A stretch of 40,389 nt of DNA from the NCBI RefSeq assembly GCF_001562015.1, contig NZ_LASA01000090.1:85586-125974 (forward strand), written 5' to 3'. This document shows, piece after piece, positions 17,696 to 26,611 of the stretch. Position 1 is the stretch's first letter, and each line of letters opens with the position of its first letter. The position numbers and the translations under genes were made by a program. The notes below the pieces were generated by a model, which worked only from the letters and a program-made list of their open reading frames with translations, had not been told where the DNA came from and did not search any database. The DNA is from Endozoicomonas arenosclerae. GTDB lineage: Bacteria > Pseudomonadota > Gammaproteobacteria > Pseudomonadales > Endozoicomonadaceae.

Positions 17696-19252
17696 ATGAA
17701 GCAGACGCAAACAGAGGCTCTTTTTGACATCTACGTTATCGGTGGCGGCATCAATGGTGTTGGTATTGCCGTAGATGCTGCTGGCAGGGGCCTCAAAGTG
17801 GGTCTGTGTGAAAAGTCTGATCTGGCGGGTGCTACTTCTTCAGCTAGCAGTAAACTGATTCATGGCGGTCTCAGATACCTTGAACATTATGAGTTTCGCT
17901 TGGTGAAGGAAGCTTTGGCTGAGCGTGAAGTTTTGTTAAAGATGGCTCCTCATATCGCATCGCCCATGCGCTTCTGCCTTCCTCACAGACCTCATCTGAG
18001 ACCCGCCTGGATGATCAGGGCTGGGTTATTCCTTTATGACAACCTGAGCTCCAGAGTTTCTCTACAAGGTTCAAAATCTCAAAAGTTTGGCCAAAACTCC
18101 GCATTGAAGAAAGACTTCAAAAAAGGCTTTGAATACTCTGATGCCTGGGTCGATGATGCTCGATTGGTGGTTTTAAACGCCATGGAGCTGAAAAGGCGAG
18201 GTGGGGAAGTTCGCACCAGAACTCAGGCTGTCCATGCTGAGCGCAATAATGGCGTTTGGGACATTACATTAAGAGACGAAGTGACCGGTGAAGAGTCTGT
18301 TGTCCACAGTCGTGCTCTGGTCAATGCTGCGGGCCCTTGGGTGCAGTCTTTCTTCGACAAAGGCTTGAAGAAAAAGTCACCCCGCAAGATTCGTTTGATT
18401 AAAGGCAGTCATATTGTTGTACCCCGAATTCATGACGAACCCAGAGCTTATATTCTGCAAAATGAAGATAACCGGATTGTTTTCGTCATTCCTTATCTGA
18501 ATAAATACTCTTTGGTGGGTACCACCGATGTTGAGTATAAAGGTGATCCGGCAGAGGTGAGTTGTTCAGAAGAAGAGAAGCGTTATCTTTGTGACGTAGT
18601 GAACAAACATTTCAGGCAGCAGATCTCTCTGGATGACATTGTCTGGGATTATTCTGGTGTTCGCCCTCTCTGCGAAGATGAGTCTGACTCCCCTCAGGCT
18701 ATTACCCGTGATTACACCATGGAGCTGGAAGATGAGGGCGGCAATGCACCTCTCCTGTCTATTTTTGGTGGCAAGCTGACAACCTACCGTAAGCTGGGTG
18801 AAGCGGCTGTAGGTAAGTTGCAACCTTATTTCCTAAAAATGGGCGCGAGCTGGACAAAAGAGAGTCAGCTTCCAGGCAGTGAACAATTCAAGGGTGTTCA
18901 GGCATGCACTGAGGAGCTTTGCAAGGCTCATCCATGGCTGACGCAAGATATCGCTGCCCGTTATAGTGGCTCATACGGCAATCTCAGTTACCGACTTATT
19001 GGTAAAAGTCGATCTGTTGAAGACTTTGGAGTTCACTTCGGAGCAGGTCTTTATGCTGCGGAAGTTGATTACCTGATTGAAAACGAGTGGGCTTATACCG
19101 TTGAAGATATTTTGTGGCGCCGCAGTAAGCTGGGTATTGAATTGGATACCCAGGAAAAAGAGCGTCTCGGAACCTATCTGACTCAGAGATTGCCAGAGTT
19201 GCTTCCTGAACGATTCGGCAATAATGGCATACCGTTGGAGAAAGTGGTCTAA
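17696..19252 (+). CDS. glpD: Aerobic glycerol-3-phosphate dehydrogenase
   Basis: FAD enzyme at the inner face of the membrane that oxidises sn-glycerol-3-phosphate to dihydroxyacetone phosphate and passes electrons to quinone. It is a full-length 518-residue member. The FAD-binding motif IGGGINGVGIAVDAAGRG lies at residues 15-32, followed by the signature SSKLIHGGLRYLEHYEF near 51-67. Further blocks are INAAGPW-type VNAAGPWVQSF, PYLNKYSLVGTTD, WDYSGVRPL and FGGKLTTYRKLGE. The ATG at 17696 overlaps a four-codon frame (ATG 17688, MAE stop), and no strong ribosome site is seen. Upstream is a TTCG array fitting glycerol-responsive repression. No glpF or glpK is adjacent. Confidence 0.96.
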   Translation: MKQTQTEALFDIYVIGGGINGVGIAVDAAGRGLKVGLCEKSDLAGATSSASSKLIHGGLRYLEHYEFRLVKEALAEREVLLKMAPHIASPMRFCLPHRPHLRPAWMIRAGLFLYDNLSSRVSLQGSKSQKFGQNSALKKDFKKGFEYSDAWVDDARLVVLNAMELKRRGGEVRTRTQAVHAERNNGVWDITLRDEVTGEESVVHSRALVNAAGPWVQSFFDKGLKKKSPRKIRLIKGSHIVVPRIHDEPRAYILQNEDNRIVFVIPYLNKYSLVGTTDVEYKGDPAEVSCSEEEKRYLCDVVNKHFRQQISLDDIVWDYSGVRPLCEDESDSPQAITRDYTMELEDEGGNAPLLSIFGGKLTTYRKLGEAAVGKLQPYFLKMGASWTKESQLPGSEQFKGVQACTEELCKAHPWLTQDIAARYSGSYGNLSYRLIGKSRSVEDFGVHFGAGLYAAEVDYLIENEWAYTVEDILWRRSKLGIELDTQEKERLGTYLTQRLPELLPERFGNNGIPLEKVV

Positions 19253-19277
19253 AGGTGGAGACTCTAGTCCCACCTTT
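19251..19277 (+). terminator. Hairpin terminator after glpD
   Basis: AAAGGTGG and CCACCTTT pair, with an inner GACT/AGTC extension and one bulged A. A T6 run lies about 11 bases further on, so the tail is not directly attached. It begins at the glpD stop codon and would separate glpD from the next gene. Confidence 0.55.
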
Positions 19278-19320
19278 AATCTATAATTTTTTATTACAGC
19301 CACTACCCCTCAAATATTAA

Positions 19321-20235
19321 ATGCAATCCGTCAACGCTCTCTTTAAATGTCGTCGTATTGCCGCCATAGGCGGTGGCCATGGTCTGGGAAGAGTCATGGC
19401 CAGTCTGGGTTTCATGAAAGATCGTCTCGCAGGTATTGTTGCTACCACCGATGATGGAGGCTCCACGGGTCGGTTGAGAGAAGCCAGTGGCTGTATCGCC
19501 TGGGGTGATCTGAGAAACTGCCTTAACCAACTCTGCTCTGACAGTCCCAACCTTGCCCGCATTCTTTTCGAGTATCGCTTCAAGGAAGATAGCGGAGAGC
19601 TAACCAACCATAATCTTGGAAACTTGATCCTTCTTGCTATGGATCAGATGTGTGTTCGACCCATGGACGCTATCAATCTGATACGTCAAATGCTGCAGGT
19701 TGAAACCGATTTGATTCCTATGTCTGAAGAACCAGCCAGTCTTGCTGCCATGCTGGATGATCAACAAATTGTGGGTGAGACGACCATTGATGCGTTGGAT
19801 CAAAGACCAGACCGCCTGATGCTCATCCCAGATATCAAGCCAACCCGGGAAGCTCTGACTGTTCTTGAAGAGGCAGATCTTATTATTCTGGGTCCAGGCA
19901 GTTTCATGACCAGTATTCTTCCTGCGTTGCTCATGAAAGATGTAGCTCAGGCCATTCAGCAGAGTGATGCCTTGACGGTATTTATCGGCAATATCAGCCC
20001 TGAAGTTTCTGCTGTCAGGCAGATGGAAATAGGTGAGAAGCTGAACTGGATGAAGGAAATGACGGGGGTATACCCTGATGTGCTGCTTTGGCCTGAGGAG
20101 CGGGAAGCGCCAAAAGGGGTCAGCTGTTCAGTATTTCATCAGCCTCTGGCAGATCCTTTCCAACCGGGTGCTCACAGTCGGGAAGGAATGCGCAGAGCAC
20201 TCGATATACTGGTAGCGAACCATCTTAATTACTGA
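19321..20235 (+). CDS. YvcK/CofD-like family protein (gluconeogenesis factor type)
   Basis: A 304-residue cytoplasmic protein of the CofD/YvcK fold (E. coli YbhK relatives). Visible motifs are the glycine-rich IAAIGGGHGLGRVMASL near residues 13-29, TTDDGGSTGRLR, GDLRNCLNQL, the NHNLGNLILLAM block and GPGSFMTSILPAL. YvcK in Bacillus binds UDP-sugars and is needed for growth on gluconeogenic carbon sources and for peptidoglycan precursor supply. Whether this holds here is inference, although a position next to glpD would suit that. There is no visible ribosome site before the ATG. It is convergent with the polysaccharide locus, 16 bases from the next stop. Confidence 0.88.
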   Translation: MQSVNALFKCRRIAAIGGGHGLGRVMASLGFMKDRLAGIVATTDDGGSTGRLREASGCIAWGDLRNCLNQLCSDSPNLARILFEYRFKEDSGELTNHNLGNLILLAMDQMCVRPMDAINLIRQMLQVETDLIPMSEEPASLAAMLDDQQIVGETTIDALDQRPDRLMLIPDIKPTREALTVLEEADLIILGPGSFMTSILPALLMKDVAQAIQQSDALTVFIGNISPEVSAVRQMEIGEKLNWMKEMTGVYPDVLLWPEEREAPKGVSCSVFHQPLADPFQPGAHSREGMRRALDILVANHLNY

Positions 20236-20251
20236 GCGCAAAACCTGATGG

Positions 20252-20893
20252 TTATTGCCCTTTGCCAGTAACCATTACCCAGAAAGTTTTGAACATGATG
20301 GTAAAGTCCATCTTCAACCAGTCTGCAGGGCTGCTTAGAGCCAGAGCGTAAGCATGGTCGTAAGCCACTTTGTTTCGAACATCATCAATGGTTTCGTCAT
20401 AGCTCAGGTTCACCTGGGCTAAACCTGTGATGCCTGGAACGACATCGAATGTTCTTTCGGTATAAAAGGGAATGTTGTTTTCCAGTTTGTGGCACATTCC
20501 TGGACGTTCTGGTCTTGGTCCTACAACGGACATGTCACCCATTAGAACATTCCACAGTTGGGGCAGCTCATCGAGTCGGGTCTTGCGGAGGAAGTTACCG
20601 ACCTTGGTGATTCGTGGGTCATTCTTGGCTGCCCAGACAGGGCCGCTTTTGGATTCTGCATCAGCACTCATGGTTCTGAATTTCATCATCAGAAAGAGGC
20701 TGACATAGTTTTCTCTCTGGTAGCCAATGCGCATCTGGCGATAAAAAACCGGACCAGGACTGTCCAGTTTGATAGCTAACGCAATAAAGGGATAGAGAGG
20801 CAACGTCAGAACAATTCCAATCACTGCAACGGATATGTCCATGGCTCTTTTACATAGAGCGGTTATAGGATGGACATAGGTGACATCTTTCAT
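20252..20893 (-). CDS. Initiating sugar-phosphate transferase (SypR/PglC-like, bacterial sugar transferase family)
   Basis: Starts polysaccharide repeat-unit synthesis by moving a sugar-1-phosphate from a nucleotide sugar to undecaprenyl phosphate at the inner membrane. The 213-residue protein is the minimal catalytic core. It has one re-entrant hydrophobic segment near residues 15-40 ([19 protein letters not shown]), then [52 protein letters not shown] and PGITGLAQV. It lacks the four-helix N-terminal region of WbaP/WcaJ types. AAGGAG before the ATG supports the start. It is the last gene of the leftward polysaccharide operon, the position sypR has in Vibrio fischeri. The sugar used is unknown. 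Confidence 0.93.
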   Translation of the reverse strand: MKDVTYVHPITALCKRAMDISVAVIGIVLTLPLYPFIALAIKLDSPGPVFYRQMRIGYQRENYVSLFLMMKFRTMSADAESKSGPVWAAKNDPRITKVGNFLRKTRLDELPQLWNVLMGDMSVVGPRPERPGMCHKLENNIPFYTERTFDVVPGITGLAQVNLSYDETIDDVRNKVAYDHAYALALSSPADWLKMDFTIMFKTFWVMVTGKGQ

Positions 20894-20920
20894 GGTTCTA
20901 CTCCTTGGTACATCATTTTA

Positions 20921-20939
20921 TGCCCGGTGAATCACCGGG
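20921..20939. repeat. GC-rich hairpin between the GT2 and sugar transferase genes
   Basis: CCCGGTGA and TCACCGGG form a near-perfect palindrome centred on one base, in the 95-base gap between two genes of the same operon. No T-tract follows, so it is more likely an mRNA processing or stability element than a terminator. Confidence 0.45.
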
Positions 20940-20988
20940 TAACTGCAGGGCATGCCAAAACATCCCCTTACTGCTGTAGGCTGAACAG

Positions 20989-22206
20989 TCAGTTCTGGAC
21001 AGCCCGACTCCTTTTATCTTTACTGACAACCCTTTTCCATTGTCCTGATTCCATGCCAGCCAGGTAGCGGACCAAACCTACGGCCATCGCAATATGACCT
21101 GACATGATGTAGTAGACGATTCTTATCAGCTTCCATGAGGGCTGCTTTTTAATCAGTATAAAGAAGACTGTGAGTAAGTAGACGGCCACCTGAGCAGCCA
21201 AAATGGGTATGAACACTGGATAGTCAAAGCTCAGCCATGCAGATGAGATCAGGATTAAAGTGAAAAACACCGGCATTAAGGGCCTGAGAAACTTTCCGGA
21301 AAAGAAATTGAACGCTATCTTTCCAAACTTGGGGTGAAGCAGACCGATGTGACGAATGGCCTGTTGCACATTGCCAGCGGCAATTCTTTTGCGTCGATTA
21401 AAGTCCATTTCGTTGCAGGCTTGCTCCAGCTCCAGAGCCATAATCCGCTCATCATAGAGACACTTGTAGCCTTGCATAACGATGCTGACTGGCAGGGTAA
21501 AGTCATCGTTGATGGTATCAGCTGGCAGCTTTTCAAAGAGATCTCTGCGGAAGGCATAGAAAGCACCGTGGACTCCCAAAGTAGCGCCCAGAGAGCTTTC
21601 CTGGTTTTTGATCCTTCTCTGGTAGCGCCAGTAAGCCTGTTCACCAACGCTCAGAGAGTGGAAGAAGTGATAGCTGCCACAGACAACCCCTGTGTCTTCA
21701 TAACTGAGCTGTGCAGCCGCAATCAAAAGACTGTCGGTAGAGAGAATGGCAGATATGTCCGACAGCGCAACCACGTCACATTGACACAAACTGATCGCTT
21801 CATTCAGGACAGCCACTTTGCCACAGTTTTCGGGTTTTTCGACCACTTCTATATCAAGATGGCAGTTCTCAACCTGACTGGCGGCACGTCTTGCCAGTTC
21901 TGCCGTATCATCACTACAGCCATCACAAACGACAATAATTTTTAATTTATTTTCCGGATAATCAATAGCCCCCAGATTATGAATCTTTTCGGATATAACC
22001 GCTGCTTCATTATGGGCAGGCATGATCAGGCAGATTCTGGGAAGCATATGATCCAGAGGACTGATCCTGTAATGTCGATGATAATAGGGAGGAGGGGATG
22101 AAAGGCCTTGCTTTGCCAGCCATTTAAGCACAACAGGGTAACCGACATGGTGATAGATCACGATGAAGGATGCGATCAGGAATACAGACAACCACAGCCA
22201 TTCCAT
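20989..22206 (-). CDS. Membrane glycosyltransferase, GT2 family (SypQ-like)
   Basis: A processive-looking GT2 enzyme of 405 residues. The N-terminal helix (WLWLSVFLIASFIVIYHH) is followed by the GT-A domain: LIMPAHNEAAVISEKI, VVCDGCSDDTAELA and the DxD-like ALSDISAIL. The acceptor region has HGAFYAFRR and DDFTLPV, then a basic RRKRIAAGNVQQAIRH in place of the canonical QxxRW. Three C-terminal membrane helices (about residues 285-385) follow. It would add a sugar to the lipid-linked repeat unit. Its ATG shares its A with the TAA of the preceding gene (TAATG), so the two are tightly coupled. Position fits sypQ. Confidence 0.9.
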   Translation of the reverse strand: MEWLWLSVFLIASFIVIYHHVGYPVVLKWLAKQGLSSPPPYYHRHYRISPLDHMLPRICLIMPAHNEAAVISEKIHNLGAIDYPENKLKIIVVCDGCSDDTAELARRAASQVENCHLDIEVVEKPENCGKVAVLNEAISLCQCDVVALSDISAILSTDSLLIAAAQLSYEDTGVVCGSYHFFHSLSVGEQAYWRYQRRIKNQESSLGATLGVHGAFYAFRRDLFEKLPADTINDDFTLPVSIVMQGYKCLYDERIMALELEQACNEMDFNRRKRIAAGNVQQAIRHIGLLHPKFGKIAFNFFSGKFLRPLMPVFFTLILISSAWLSFDYPVFIPILAAQVAVYLLTVFFILIKKQPSWKLIRIVYYIMSGHIAMAVGLVRYLAGMESGQWKRVVSKDKRSRAVQN

Positions 22207-23297
22207 TACAGCTTTCCTCCCTCATACAGCTGAACATATTGATCAATCATTCGAGTCAAATTGCCTTTCTGGATAACAAAGTTTCTGGCATTTGCACGGG
22301 CTTCAGTCGTACACCCATTCTGTATCTGTCCGCACAGAGCTTTTGCCAGGGAATCTTCATCACCGGGATTGACCAGCATACCTTCCGGAGCGACGGCTTC
22401 ACTGCAGCCACCTACATCGGTTAAAACGATATTTCTGCCACATGCTTGAGCTTCCAGAGGTGAAAGAGGCAGTCCTTCCCTGAGTGAGGCCAGGCAGAAA
22501 ACATCAATGGCATGAAAGAAGCTGGGCATATCTTCCACAACACCCATGAAATGAACGCGATCTTCAATGTTCAGCTGTTTGGCTTGTTCTTTAAGCTCAT
22601 CTTCCAACTCTCCACCGCCAGCGAGAGCAAGATGACTGTCAGAAGGCATTTTTGAGAATGCTGAAATAAGGACATCATGAGCTTTCACAGAGGTGAGCCT
22701 TGCGGCACAGCCAACCAATGGAACATTTTTTGGGAGGTTCAGGTGGTCGCGGGCTTCATCCTGGTCGCCAGGCTGAAAGCGGTCTGTGTCAATGCCATTC
22801 ATGATCACAGAGGGTTTGAATAAAGGGATATATTGCCGGATGCTGTCTGCCACTAATTCTGCATCTGCAGCGACAGAAGGCCTTAATAAATGGAAAAAGC
22901 TACCTACCAGAACTCTTCTTTTAAGGTTGGCCAGATGCCAGGCATCGTGTTCAGTATGAACATGTCTGCAGGAAGCCAGTTTTGCTGCAATCCCGCCATA
23001 AAGCATGGGACCCACATGATGACTGTGTATAACATCGACTTTTAATGTTTTGAGCAGACTGGCGAGTTTTCTGACATCAGCAAACTGAATTCCGGGCTGC
23101 TTGCCAAGAAAATGCAGTCGCGGAACATCTGCCAGCCGTGGCCAATGCTTTACAGCTTCTTCGAAATTGCCTTCCAGGCTGATGATATGCACTTGTTCAG
23201 GATCGGGAGCACTGCGTTGAAGGTCAAGGACCATTGTTTCGATGCCACCGGGTGCAAGGTGCTGTACGATTTGAGCAACAACTAACTTCTGACTCAT
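22206..23297 (-). CDS. Glycosyltransferase, GT4 family (SypP-like)
   Basis: Cytoplasmic GT-B retaining glycosyltransferase of 363 residues. The N-terminal domain has the sugar-acceptor glycine loop HLAPGGIETMVLDL at about residues 13-26 and the VIHSHHVGPMLYGG region. The C-terminal domain has VGCAARLTSVKAHDVLISAF and the EX7E motif in REGLPLSPLEAQACG, which holds the nucleotide sugar. The start overlaps the upstream gene's stop as ATGA. Substrate unknown. Order relative to the chain-length and GT2 genes matches sypP. Confidence 0.92.
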   Translation of the reverse strand: MSQKLVVAQIVQHLAPGGIETMVLDLQRSAPDPEQVHIISLEGNFEEAVKHWPRLADVPRLHFLGKQPGIQFADVRKLASLLKTLKVDVIHSHHVGPMLYGGIAAKLASCRHVHTEHDAWHLANLKRRVLVGSFFHLLRPSVAADAELVADSIRQYIPLFKPSVIMNGIDTDRFQPGDQDEARDHLNLPKNVPLVGCAARLTSVKAHDVLISAFSKMPSDSHLALAGGGELEDELKEQAKQLNIEDRVHFMGVVEDMPSFFHAIDVFCLASLREGLPLSPLEAQACGRNIVLTDVGGCSEAVAPEGMLVNPGDEDSLAKALCGQIQNGCTTEARANARNFVIQKGNLTRMIDQYVQLYEGGKL

Positions 23298-24790
23298 GTG
23301 GCTTCTCCTGAAAAGGTGTCTGTTTCCGGGCTGTAAGTCAGACAGAGTGCCTGTGGCATTGAAGGTATTCGGGTGATGACTGGAACACCTGTCATCGTTT
23401 CCAGTGTTTCTCGCAGTCTCAGGCTGGTGTCAGAGATTTCTGCAATGGCGGTGAGGCCGGTTCCAATGCCAAGGCCGGCAAAAAAGCCTGCAACAATAAA
23501 CAATATGGAAGGCAGTGCATTGGGTTTACTTGGGGTGAAGGGTTCGTCTATGACTTTGACTCGTTCCAGTTCCTCATAACGACCAAGATCTCCTGACACA
23601 CGCGCCATCTCGTAGCGCTGAAGGAAGTCCTCGTAAAGTTTCATCTTGATGTCGTAGTCACGTTGTAATTCGTTGAGGTGCCTTTCCACCTGCGCAAAGG
23701 ATGTCACTTTATTTTCCATTTCAAGCGCAATGGTTTTGATACTCTCAACTTCATTCTGAAGACTGATGACTTTGGCGTTGGCTTCTTGTACGGCCTGGAG
23801 CTGTGAAGCAAGAATGGTGGTAGAGCCACTTCTGGTTTCATCTATTTGCGTGGGTGACGTAGCTGCCAGGTGCCATAGTCTTTTAATATCGTCTGGTTTG
23901 AGCTGACTGGTCTCAGTGATCATTCGCTTGCGCTCACTTTCCAGCCTTTCCAGCTCCCGCAATGAAGCCTGAACTTTACTGTGCTGCTCTGTGTACCTTG
24001 AGCGGAGCATGCTCAAGTCGGCTCTGACTTGAATTAATCGTTCTTCCAGCTTTCCTATGACAGGGTTGGTCTGTGCCAGGTTGTTGTTGAACTCATTGAG
24101 AGCTGCTTCTGCACCGGCAAGATCTGTTTTCTTCTCCATGAGCAGTTGCCTCAGCTCTGCCAGACGAGTGATATTGGCCTTGTGGAGCTGAGGAAGTTCC
24201 AGGGCAAACTGTGCCTTGTAGTCAGCCAGCTTTTCTTCTGCCCCGTTGAGGGCTTCCCGTTGTCGCTGAAGCTGGTTTTTCAAGAAATCTTCGGATGTTG
24301 TTGTCCAGGATTTATGGGGGGCCAGAACAATCGACAGGAAGTGTTTGGTGACCGTTTCCAGAAGATAAGCTATGTCTGTGCGATTTTCCGAACGGTAGTA
24401 AATCTTGATCAGCTCACCCCCGAAAACAATGGAGAGCGATCGGGATAACTCCTGAATCTGCTTATCAATTTCTTCTTCTGATGATTGATCTGTGATGTAG
24501 CCCAGATCACGGGCTACAGCACCCAGGACATTCCGGCTTTTCAGAAGGATTTTCAGTGCAGATTGACGTTCTTCAAGGCTGGTGGATAGAGAAAAGTCTT
24601 CAAGAATAGGGTTCAGCTCACTGGTATCCTGAAGCAGAATGGTAGTGTGTGCCTCATAAAACTTGGGCGCGAGAAAACTGGCAAAAAAGCCTACGAAAGG
24701 CATGATTAACATAGGCACGACGATCATGTATCGCCTTCGCCAGGCAATAGCCAATAGCCTTAAGAGGTTTCTCAGTACATCATTGGACAC
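23294..24790 (-). CDS. Polysaccharide chain-length/co-polymerase protein (Wzz/PCP, SypO-like)
   Basis: Inner-membrane co-polymerase that sets chain length with the Wzy polymerase and links to the export channel. It has one N-terminal membrane helix (about residues 19-41), a long periplasmic part rich in coiled coil (about 160-390, with repeated leucine/glutamate heptads) and a GNVR-like block before the second helix (ILFIVAGFFAGLGIGTGLTAIAE). A short cytoplasmic tail of about 40 residues follows. It has no kinase domain; the ATPase partner is encoded at 37880. GTG at 24796 is possible, but GTG at 24790, with GGGAGG five bases upstream, is better. The gene overlaps the lipoprotein gene by 11 bases. 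Confidence 0.9.
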   Translation of the reverse strand: MSNDVLRNLLRLLAIAWRRRYMIVVPMLIMPFVGFFASFLAPKFYEAHTTILLQDTSELNPILEDFSLSTSLEERQSALKILLKSRNVLGAVARDLGYITDQSSEEEIDKQIQELSRSLSIVFGGELIKIYYRSENRTDIAYLLETVTKHFLSIVLAPHKSWTTTSEDFLKNQLQRQREALNGAEEKLADYKAQFALELPQLHKANITRLAELRQLLMEKKTDLAGAEAALNEFNNNLAQTNPVIGKLEERLIQVRADLSMLRSRYTEQHSKVQASLRELERLESERKRMITETSQLKPDDIKRLWHLAATSPTQIDETRSGSTTILASQLQAVQEANAKVISLQNEVESIKTIALEMENKVTSFAQVERHLNELQRDYDIKMKLYEDFLQRYEMARVSGDLGRYEELERVKVIDEPFTPSKPNALPSILFIVAGFFAGLGIGTGLTAIAEISDTSLRLRETLETMTGVPVITRIPSMPQALCLTYSPETDTFSGEAT

Positions 24791-25280
24791 TGTCACCTCC
24801 CAGCACCTGGATGGTGACAGTGTCGGGTTCCTGATCAGGGATATAGAGTTCTTCTATCTGGGTTGAATAGTCCTTTAGATAGCTTCTCAGCTCCTGGACT
24901 CTGACCCAGGCATCATTAATGGACTCAAATCCTTCATCAGAAGAAGGTGATATAGAAAGAATGATGCTCAGATTATCGCTGTCTGGCAGGGTCTGGAAAA
25001 ACAGTTTGATGACTTTCTTCTGATGTTCAGAGATATGATTGGCATCTTCCTGATAGTTCAGTGAGAGCTGCCTGCGATACATATTGTTTGAAAGGGTCAA
25101 ATCTTTCGATTGATTGCGCAGTTTATCGATGGCGTTAAGTAGCTCTTCTTCTGTTTGTGGCGGCTTGTCAGTCAGAAGTTTTTCAAGGGGAGCATGGGGT
25201 TGGTTGGCACAACCAGTGAGAATGGCCAGTGTAAATAACAGCCACAGTGTTGTGCATCTGATTACCGGAACCCTGTTCAC
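24780..25280 (-). CDS. Outer-membrane-type lipoprotein, degenerate OmpA-like
   Basis: A 166-residue lipoprotein. The signal peptide (TLWLLFTLAILTGC) ends in a lipobox with Cys at residue 24 (LTGC), followed by Ala-Asn, which does not retain it in the inner membrane. After a helical stretch, the second half (HQKKVIKLFFQTLP, ISPSSDEGFESIN, RVQELRSYLKDYSTQIEEL) follows the strand-helix pattern of an OmpA C-terminal domain, but the peptidoglycan-binding Asp/Arg residues are missing. Starts with GTG (AGGGAAG upstream). It sits between the GT and chain-length genes, where Vibrio syp has no gene that I recall. It is probably an accessory to export. Confidence 0.78.
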   Translation of the reverse strand: MNRVPVIRCTTLWLLFTLAILTGCANQPHAPLEKLLTDKPPQTEEELLNAIDKLRNQSKDLTLSNNMYRRQLSLNYQEDANHISEHQKKVIKLFFQTLPDSDNLSIILSISPSSDEGFESINDAWVRVQELRSYLKDYSTQIEELYIPDQEPDTVTIQVLGGDSVQ

Positions 25281-25363
25281 ATCGACTTCCCTGTTTGATT
25301 CCCTGATTCATCCTTCAGAACAGGGAGAACTGTCATTTTTCTAGCGGGCTGGGAGTTATAAAA

Positions 25364-25384
25364 ACTACTAATGTCGTTAGTGGT
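25364..25384 (-). terminator. Weak hairpin with T-tail inside the polysaccharide operon
   Basis: On the minus strand ACCACTAA and TTAGTAGT pair over eight positions (one G-U), with a five-base loop and a TTTTT tail. It lies 60 bases after the stop of the GT gene ending at 25444 and before the lipoprotein start. The AT-rich stem suggests partial termination, giving lower expression of the downstream genes. Confidence 0.45.
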
Positions 25385-25443
25385 GTATTTTTGACAATCC
25401 TATACACACTGATTTATCTCCAGCTCTATCTCATTGTAGATGC

Positions 25444-26610
25444 TCAGTTCTCAGTGAGCCTTTCAGGGAATCGTGATTCCCTGTTGGCCAGATGATCGAT
25501 CAATTCTTCCAGCTGAGCGGCTCTACTTTCCCAGGACTCATTTCGAACCACTGCCTGTCGAGCTTCTTTTTCGTTTTTCTGCTCGTAAGCTCGCTGAATA
25601 GTTCTTGAAAAAGGTTCTCTGTGTGACTGAATGGTGACTTCATTCTCGTAGACCCTGACAGCAGGGAAATCAGTAGAAGCTATTGCTGTGCCTGAAGCCA
25701 GGTACTCTCTTAACTTCAGAGGGTTACAGGCTTCAATCTGTCGGTTATGGCAGAATGGCAGCATAGCCACGTCCCAGTTTTGAACGTAGGCTGGAAGTTT
25801 GGAGTGAGGCTTTGGACCCAGAAACTGAACATTGGGCAGTTCTTGCAAAGCACCCACATCCGTTTTAATGGTTCCGACAAAAACAAACTGCCAGCCAGGC
25901 AGAGCGGTAGCTGCCTGAGTTAACATCTCAACATTGAGCCATTCTGAAATACTGCCGTAAAATCCGGCAACCGGTCCTTTTCTGGGAAAGTCACCAGGGT
26001 GTGAGCAGGGAGAGGCAAAAAGGTCGTAGTCGACCCCGTGAGGGAACATAACCGTTGATGGACCAGGCAGCTTCTCGGCCAGCTCTGTACTGACAACCAG
26101 AATCAGGTCGACCTTGTCTGCCAACTCCCTTTCCATCGGGTTTACAGTTGAATGATCGACGCCATCCAGAGCGTTAAAATCATCGCCACAGTAATAAATA
26201 GAAGCTTTTTCGTTCAGGGCTCCAACAACGTCGACAGCGGTTGGCAAGGAAGTCCAGAGAATAATGTCTTCAAAACCATGTTCCCTACAGGCTTCACTGA
26301 TGTGTTTCACCAGTTGTTGTTTGTTGAATTGGCGTACAAAAGAGAGGTTGTGAAATGGAATGACCTTGGGACTCAGAACAATAGGGGAGGGGCCCTCGCT
26401 GACATCCTCAGAATTTTTTTTTGCTCCGCCAAACATGCTCTTTGCTTTAAAGATAATACGTTGCATGTCCTTTCGGTTCAGCCCGGGGCTTCTCATGCCA
26501 ATGGAGTTGATCCAGATGACACGGTGCTTTTTCAGAAGGTGCCGAATTAAATGCTGGGTGCTGGAGGGCAGGCCTCCCCAGTCTTCACCAAACACCACCA
26601 GATCAGCCAT
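25444..26610 (-). CDS. Glycosyltransferase, GT-B fold (SypN-like)
   Basis: A 388-residue GT-B enzyme. The N-terminal domain has VVFGEDWGGLPSSTQHL. A YYCGDDFNAL block fits the TuaH/GT1-like group. The C-terminal domain has GFYGSISEWLNVEML, the sugar-nucleotide region FVFVGTIKTD, FLGPKPHSKLPAYV, and the loop ACNPLKLREYLASG, which replaces EX7E. TTG at 26643 is in frame, but ATG at 26610 follows GGAGG by seven bases and is preferred; the preceding stop ends one base earlier. It adds a sugar of unknown kind. Position matches sypN, next to the acetyltransferase. Confidence 0.88.
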   Translation of the reverse strand: MADLVVFGEDWGGLPSSTQHLIRHLLKKHRVIWINSIGMRSPGLNRKDMQRIIFKAKSMFGGAKKNSEDVSEGPSPIVLSPKVIPFHNLSFVRQFNKQQLVKHISEACREHGFEDIILWTSLPTAVDVVGALNEKASIYYCGDDFNALDGVDHSTVNPMERELADKVDLILVVSTELAEKLPGPSTVMFPHGVDYDLFASPCSHPGDFPRKGPVAGFYGSISEWLNVEMLTQAATALPGWQFVFVGTIKTDVGALQELPNVQFLGPKPHSKLPAYVQNWDVAMLPFCHNRQIEACNPLKLREYLASGTAIASTDFPAVRVYENEVTIQSHREPFSRTIQRAYEQKNEKEARQAVVRNESWESRAAQLEELIDHLANRESRFPERLTEN

Positions 26611-26611
26611 A

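Noticed and set aside
17688-17699. Four-codon frame (ATG GCT GAA TGA) just before glpD
   Set aside because: Too short to support as a leader; it only shows that the glpD ATG at 17696 overlaps another ATG nearby.
21334-21945. 203-codon plus-strand frame inside the GT2 gene
   Set aside because: Antisense to a clear glycosyltransferase whose catalytic motifs lie in the minus-strand frame.
25281-25443. JUMPstart/ops element, common before polysaccharide operons
   Set aside because: No GGCGGTAGC-type ops core was found here or in the divergent 33461-33865 region.
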